DNA from: Bacteroidales bacterium 6E
GTDB taxonomy: Bacteria > Bacteroidota > Bacteroidia > Bacteroidales > Prolixibacteraceae
Direction of reading: 5' to 3'
Assembly (NCBI GenBank): GCA_001270045.2
Contig: DF970667.1
Location: 209,975-273,974, forward strand
Length of the DNA stretch: 64,000 nt
Of this stretch, positions 60,844 through 64,000 are shown one piece after another. A program made the translations under genes and the position numbers. The notes under the pieces were generated by a model, which saw only the letters and a list, made by a program, of their open reading frames with translations, did not search any database and was not told the DNA's origin. Every line of letters starts with the position of its first letter. Position 1 is the first letter of the stretch.

Positions 60844-61544
60844 TGGACAGACTCCTGACCGAATGGATCGCGAACAGCACCCTGCCCGGGATCACAGCCA
60901 TGCTACTGGGATTCCTGATCTCCCTAAGCCCTTGTCCGCTCGCTACCAACATCACAGCCATGGGTTTTATTGGCAGGGATATGGCAGACCGTCGCAAGGT
61001 TTTTGTGAATGGACTGACCTACACCCTGGGGACCGTCGTGTCGTATTCACTGCTGGCAGGCGTGATCTATCTGGGGGCCGATCTGCTGGAGCTGTCGGTC
61101 GTGTTTCAGCGCTACGCCCTGAAAATCATAGGCCCCTTGCTGATCGTGATCGGGCTGGCCATGCTCGACGTGATCAGGATCCCATTTCCCGGATTCAGCC
61201 AAATCACCCAACGATTCGGGCAATCGGGCAAGAAAAGTCCCTGGCACGCCTTTTTGCTGGGAATGCTGCTGGCCCTGGCTTTTTGTCCGAACACCGGCGC
61301 CCTCTACTTCGGCATGCTCATTCCCATTACCATTGGAAGCCCGTATGGGATGCTTCTTCCCGTGATTTTTGCACTCAGTTCAGCCATCCCCGTAGTCATC
61401 TTTGCCTACCTTTTAGCCTTTTCCCTGAACGGGGTGGGCACCCTTTTTGGGAAGATCAAGGTCATAGAAATCTGGATACGCAGGGCTGTTGCCGCCATAT
61501 TTATCCTTGCGGGGATCTTTTTGGTTGTACAGGTTTATTTCTGA
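60843..61544 (+). CDS. ArsG-like permease (CcdA/DsbD-like transmembrane domain)
   Basis: The 233-residue protein has six predicted membrane helices and the paired signatures LISLSPCPLATNITAMGF and LLALAFCPNTGALYFGML, each with a Cys-Pro in the membrane, as in CcdA/DsbD electron-transfer permeases. In the known arsenical operon ArsG exports aromatic trivalent arsenicals. It overlaps the ArsF-like gene by one base and is certainly co-transcribed. It could equally pass electrons from cytoplasmic thioredoxin to the CxxC of the ArsF-like protein. Arsenic-specific role is inferred from the family naming. Confidence 0.85.
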   Translation: MDRLLTEWIANSTLPGITAMLLGFLISLSPCPLATNITAMGFIGRDMADRRKVFVNGLTYTLGTVVSYSLLAGVIYLGADLLELSVVFQRYALKIIGPLLIVIGLAMLDVIRIPFPGFSQITQRFGQSGKKSPWHAFLLGMLLALAFCPNTGALYFGMLIPITIGSPYGMLLPVIFALSSAIPVVIFAYLLAFSLNGVGTLFGKIKVIEIWIRRAVAAIFILAGIFLVVQVYF

Positions 61545-61674
61545 GGTCCTTCTGATGCTATGCATCATCAGGATGACAACCTCGGCTTGACAATACATTT
61601 GGTCCAGCTGGAGAAGGCAACATTCAACAATGATAAAAAGTTGGATTGCAAACGTCAGCCAAGCTTTTCTTTCC

Positions 61675-61682
61675 TAACTTTG
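61675..61682 (+). promoter_or_regulatory. -7 element (TAACTTTG) upstream of the CDF gene
   Basis: Exact TAnnTTTG match 37 bp before the ATG at 61720. The -33 region is unclear. Confidence 0.45.
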
Positions 61683-61719
61683 ATCACTCACAAAGGTTCA
61701 TACCAAATCAACCAAACCA

Positions 61720-62619
61720 ATGAAAGCCAACAGCCGTACCAGTGAGATAAGGAACATCACCCTAATCGGATCAGTGGTTAACCTGGTGCTGACCATCGGG
61801 AAGGTGATCGCCGGGTTTGTCGGACACAGTTCGGCCATGATTGCCGACGGTATACACTCCCTTTCCGACCTGGCCACCGATGTGATCGTGATCGTGTTCG
61901 TAAAGATTTCGGGCAAGGAGAAAGACGAAACCCATCACTACGGACATGGCAAGTTCGAGACCTTTGCCACCATGATCATCAGTTTTGCGTTGCTCATCGT
62001 GGGTATCGGTATTGGTTGGACAAGCGCCGAAAAGATCTATAATTCGCTGAACGGGGAATTAATTGACAAGCCCGGATTGATAGCCCTTTATGCGGCATTG
62101 ATATCCATTGTCAGCAAGGAAGCCCTTTTCTGGTATACAAAGATAGAAGGGAAGAGGCTGAACAGCCAGGCCATGATCGCCAACGCATGGCACCATCGTT
62201 CCGATGCCTTTTCGTCAATAGGAACCGCATTGGGCATATCGGGAGCCATCATGCTGGGCGAGAAATGGCGCATCCTCGACCCACTGGCAGGAGTCATCGT
62301 CAGCTTCTTCATCCTGAAGGTGGCGTGGGACATTGCCAAGCCGAGCATCGATGAACTGCTTGACCGCTCTCTTCCCGAAAGCACCCAGAAGGAAATTGAA
62401 CAAATCATCACCGATACGAATGGCGTCAAGAGTTTTCACGGACTGCGAACCCGCAAAATCGGCGACCATTACTCGGTCGAAATGCACATCCAGGTCGACC
62501 GCCACCTGACGGTCGAGGTATCGCACCAAATGGCCACTGATATTGAGAACACCCTGCGGCGAAAATTTGGCGCCAATACACATGTGGTGGTGCACATTGA
62601 GCCCTTTAAGGGTTCTTAG
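61720..62619 (+). CDS. Cation diffusion facilitator (CDF) metal exporter
   Basis: The 299-residue antiporter exports divalent metal such as zinc or iron against protons. It has six membrane helices (about residues 10-205) and the metal-binding HD/HD sites: HSSAMIADGIHSLSDLATD (helix 2), HHYGHGKFE in the loop, and HHRSDAFSS (helix 5). The cytoplasmic C-terminal domain (about 210-299) has the dimer fold with HGLRTRKIGDHYSVEMHIQVD. The TAG stop overlaps the first REP-like core. The TolC-family gene starts 165 bp downstream on the same strand. Confidence 0.93.
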   Translation: MKANSRTSEIRNITLIGSVVNLVLTIGKVIAGFVGHSSAMIADGIHSLSDLATDVIVIVFVKISGKEKDETHHYGHGKFETFATMIISFALLIVGIGIGWTSAEKIYNSLNGELIDKPGLIALYAALISIVSKEALFWYTKIEGKRLNSQAMIANAWHHRSDAFSSIGTALGISGAIMLGEKWRILDPLAGVIVSFFILKVAWDIAKPSIDELLDRSLPESTQKEIEQIITDTNGVKSFHGLRTRKIGDHYSVEMHIQVDRHLTVEVSHQMATDIENTLRRKFGANTHVVVHIEPFKGS

Positions 62620-62710
62620 GATGACATCCTTTAAAATCGAAGAGGATGTCATCCTTTAAGATTATCGAGGATGACATCCTCTAAAATTAAAAGGGATGTC
62701 ATCCTCATTA
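62617..62710. repeat. Two REP-like hairpins between CDF and TolC-family genes
   Basis: Four cores at 62619, 62644, 62669 and 62694 alternate GGATGACATCC and GGATGTCATCC, forming two stem-loops with 11-bp stems. The first core overlaps the TAG of the CDF gene. They separate the two genes and may end or pause transcription. Confidence 0.75.
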
Positions 62711-62752
62711 AACGCAGGCCAAAAGCCCTGAACAACATAAAAAATATATGAC

Positions 62753-62760
62753 TACCTTTG
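62753..62760 (+). promoter_or_regulatory. -7 element (TACCTTTG) of the TolC-family gene, inside a palindrome
   Basis: Exact TAnnTTTG match 24 bp before the ATG at 62784. It lies in the palindrome CTACCTTTGGTAG (62752-62764), so a regulator bound there would cover the promoter. No clear -33. Confidence 0.5.
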
Positions 62761-62783
62761 GTAGTTGTTCAACCATCCTAATC

Positions 62784-64000
62784 ATGAAAAAACCATTACT
62801 GGCCTTGTTCCTGCTGGCAAATACGCTGCTGCAGGCACAGGACAAACCGCTCACCTTGCAGGAAGCTGTCAAATCAGGCATAAACCGTAATCCAGAGCTC
62901 CGCGAGCTTTACTCCGTGCTCGACCAAAAGCGGAATGCCGCCCGACAGGAAACAGGCATTGCCGATCCCGAGGTCAGTTACTTCAGGGAAGGCATCTCCA
63001 ACGGCCCCGGCGACATCTTCGACGAACAGCGGGTCACGGTCTCCCAAACCATCGATTTTCCGCTCACCACGGCTTACCGGATAAAAGGGATCAGAGAGGA
63101 GGTCAGTGCCCTCGAAAACGAGCTGAAAGCCCGCGAGAAGATGGTCAGGGCCGAGATCAAAAGCAACTACGTGGAGGTGATCTATGCCCTCCGCCTGCAG
63201 CGGTCAAGGCAAAACCAGGTCAACATCCTCACCGACCTCCACAAGGCGGTGTCGACCAAGCTCGAACTGGGCATGGCCAGCGGTATCGACCTTGCCAGCG
63301 TGGAGCTACAGCTCCAGGAGGCCCTCAACGACCTCGACCAATCGGAATTCATTCTTCACAAGGCCAGGTATAACCTATTCTATGCCATGGGAATGCCTGT
63401 ACCCGAGCAGAAATATTCCATCACCTTCAGTGATTCACTCAGCGCTTCCGAAGTGGAGGTCGACCAGATCCTGACCCTGGCCCTGCTAGAGCAACAGCCC
63501 GAGTTCCAGTCGACCATCCATGAACTGCAGGCTGCCCGCCTTTTCCTGAAGGAAGCCAAAAGCAATGTCCTGCCCGACCTCAGGCTCAACCTCTATCGGC
63601 AGGACTATGGCTCGGGGTACGATTTCACCGGTTTTGAGGTGGGCGTGAGCATCCCCCTCTGGTATCCACTGGCCCACAAGGGGAAAATCAACGCTTCGAC
63701 GGCCAGGGTGGCAGAAGTAGGCTGGAAACAAGACCGGATCAGGCTTGAGCTGAAACGCGAACTCGAGCATGCATGGCACAACTACGACATCAGCCGCAAG
63801 ATCATCAACCGATACCGCGACACCATGAGAAGCCGCGCCACCGAACTCCAGAGGCTCAGTCTGCGTGCCTACCAGCTTGGCGAAATCGACCTTCTCATGC
63901 TTCTCAATGCCCGTCAGGTCTTCCTGAATGGCGAACAACACTACCTGGCCGCCATGCGCGACTACTATCTCCAGCTGATCGCCCTGGAGAGGTATCTGGG
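62784..64000 (+). CDS. TolC-family outer-membrane efflux protein (3' end outside window)
   Basis: A frame open to the window end encodes at least 405 residues, starting with a signal peptide (MKKPLLALFLLANTLLQAQ, cleaved near AQA|QD). The coiled-coil repeats of OEP/TolC proteins are visible: LTLQEAVKSGINRNPEL near the start, then the second repeat ALLEQQPEFQSTIHELQAARL and VGVSIPLWYPLAHKGK (barrel strand). Such proteins form the outer-membrane exit of RND or ABC efflux systems, here probably for metals given the CDF and ArsG-like genes upstream. CusC-like membership is likely but the diagnostic partner genes lie outside the window. Confidence 0.9.
   Translation, partial: MKKPLLALFLLANTLLQAQDKPLTLQEAVKSGINRNPELRELYSVLDQKRNAARQETGIADPEVSYFREGISNGPGDIFDEQRVTVSQTIDFPLTTAYRIKGIREEVSALENELKAREKMVRAEIKSNYVEVIYALRLQRSRQNQVNILTDLHKAVSTKLELGMASGIDLASVELQLQEALNDLDQSEFILHKARYNLFYAMGMPVPEQKYSITFSDSLSASEVEVDQILTLALLEQQPEFQSTIHELQAARLFLKEAKSNVLPDLRLNLYRQDYGSGYDFTGFEVGVSIPLWYPLAHKGKINASTARVAEVGWKQDRIRLELKRELEHAWHNYDISRKIINRYRDTMRSRATELQRLSLRAYQLGEIDLLMLLNARQVFLNGEQHYLAAMRDYYLQLIALERYL

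Noticed and set aside
61560-61745. Short plus-strand frame between the ArsG-like and CDF genes
   Set aside because: It begins in a degenerate REP-like sequence and overlaps the CDF start; it has no coding signature.

Overview
The window looks like chromosomal DNA of a member of the Bacteroidota, probably a Bacteroidales or Marinilabiliales-type anaerobe or facultative polysaccharide degrader. The evidence is a TonB-dependent receptor paired with a DUF4249 lipoprotein, two proteins with type IX secretion (Por) C-terminal sorting domains, DUF6266 and GSCFA family proteins, many lipoprotein carbohydrate hydrolases, and promoters with a TAnnTTTG -7 element in place of a sigma70 -10 box. No species can be named from the sequence alone.

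Layout. 1-2.3 kb: 3' end of a TonB-dependent receptor gene and its DUF4249 partner. 2.4-9.4 kb: housekeeping and stress genes (lone E2-type acyltransferase, GH43 lipoprotein, QueG, YdeI-like protein, ECF sigma factor with an overlapping membrane protein gene, PLP-dependent sulfur amino-acid enzyme). 9.4-10.6 kb: a Prx6-type peroxiredoxin behind a Fur/PerR-family regulator. 10.9-12.1 kb: GNAT, then a ParE-type toxin-antitoxin pair whose toxin carries an in-frame stop, followed by REP-like repeats. 12.1-16.9 kb: GH5 lipoprotein, a large T9SS-exported metzincin-like protein with seven tandem repeats, and tRNA-Lys(CTT). 17-19.9 kb: two-component system with YgiW-like and PepSY-like genes. 20.1-30.7 kb: a complete glycogen module (branching enzyme, GSCFA protein, debranching enzyme, glycogen synthase-like GT, GH57, phosphorylase). 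30.8-35 kb: XRE-cupin regulator with acyl-CoA ligase, and a Na/Pi cotransporter. 35-47 kb: a glucuronate/glucuronoxylan module (SDR fructuronate reductase candidate, UxuA, GH127, GH115, GH67, TIM-barrel protein) and tRNA-Thr(CGT). 47.2-54.7 kb: an AT-richer accessory segment with a LuxR-type regulator, a propeller-T9SS protein, a dense repeat array, a DUF6266 protein, and a REP-associated-type Y1 transposase (RAYT) gene split by an IS1182-family element. 54.8-59.1 kb: a 1444-residue secreted protein of unknown function. 59.2-64 kb: CNNM/CBS membrane protein, an ArsF-ArsG-like redox/efflux pair, a CDF metal exporter, REP-like hairpins, and a TolC-family protein cut by the window end.

How the genes work together. 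GH115 and GH67 release (methyl)glucuronic acid from xylan and xylo-oligosaccharides, GH127 (and GH43/GH5 elsewhere in the window) remove arabinose and cut backbones, and the SDR plus UxuA convert fructuronate to mannonate and on to 2-keto-3-deoxygluconate. The glycogen module stores and mobilises the glucose.

Most notable observations: the split RAYT gene, whose exact pre-insertion reading frame is recovered by deleting the IS from end to end; a dispersed intergenic palindrome family (core GGATGNCATCC), with its densest array about 1.7 kb from that RAYT; the toxin gene with a single in-frame stop; an ArsF-like gene carrying the N-terminal stub of a CxxC thioredoxin-like protein; and 11-bp-phased repeats upstream of the response regulator and of two other genes.
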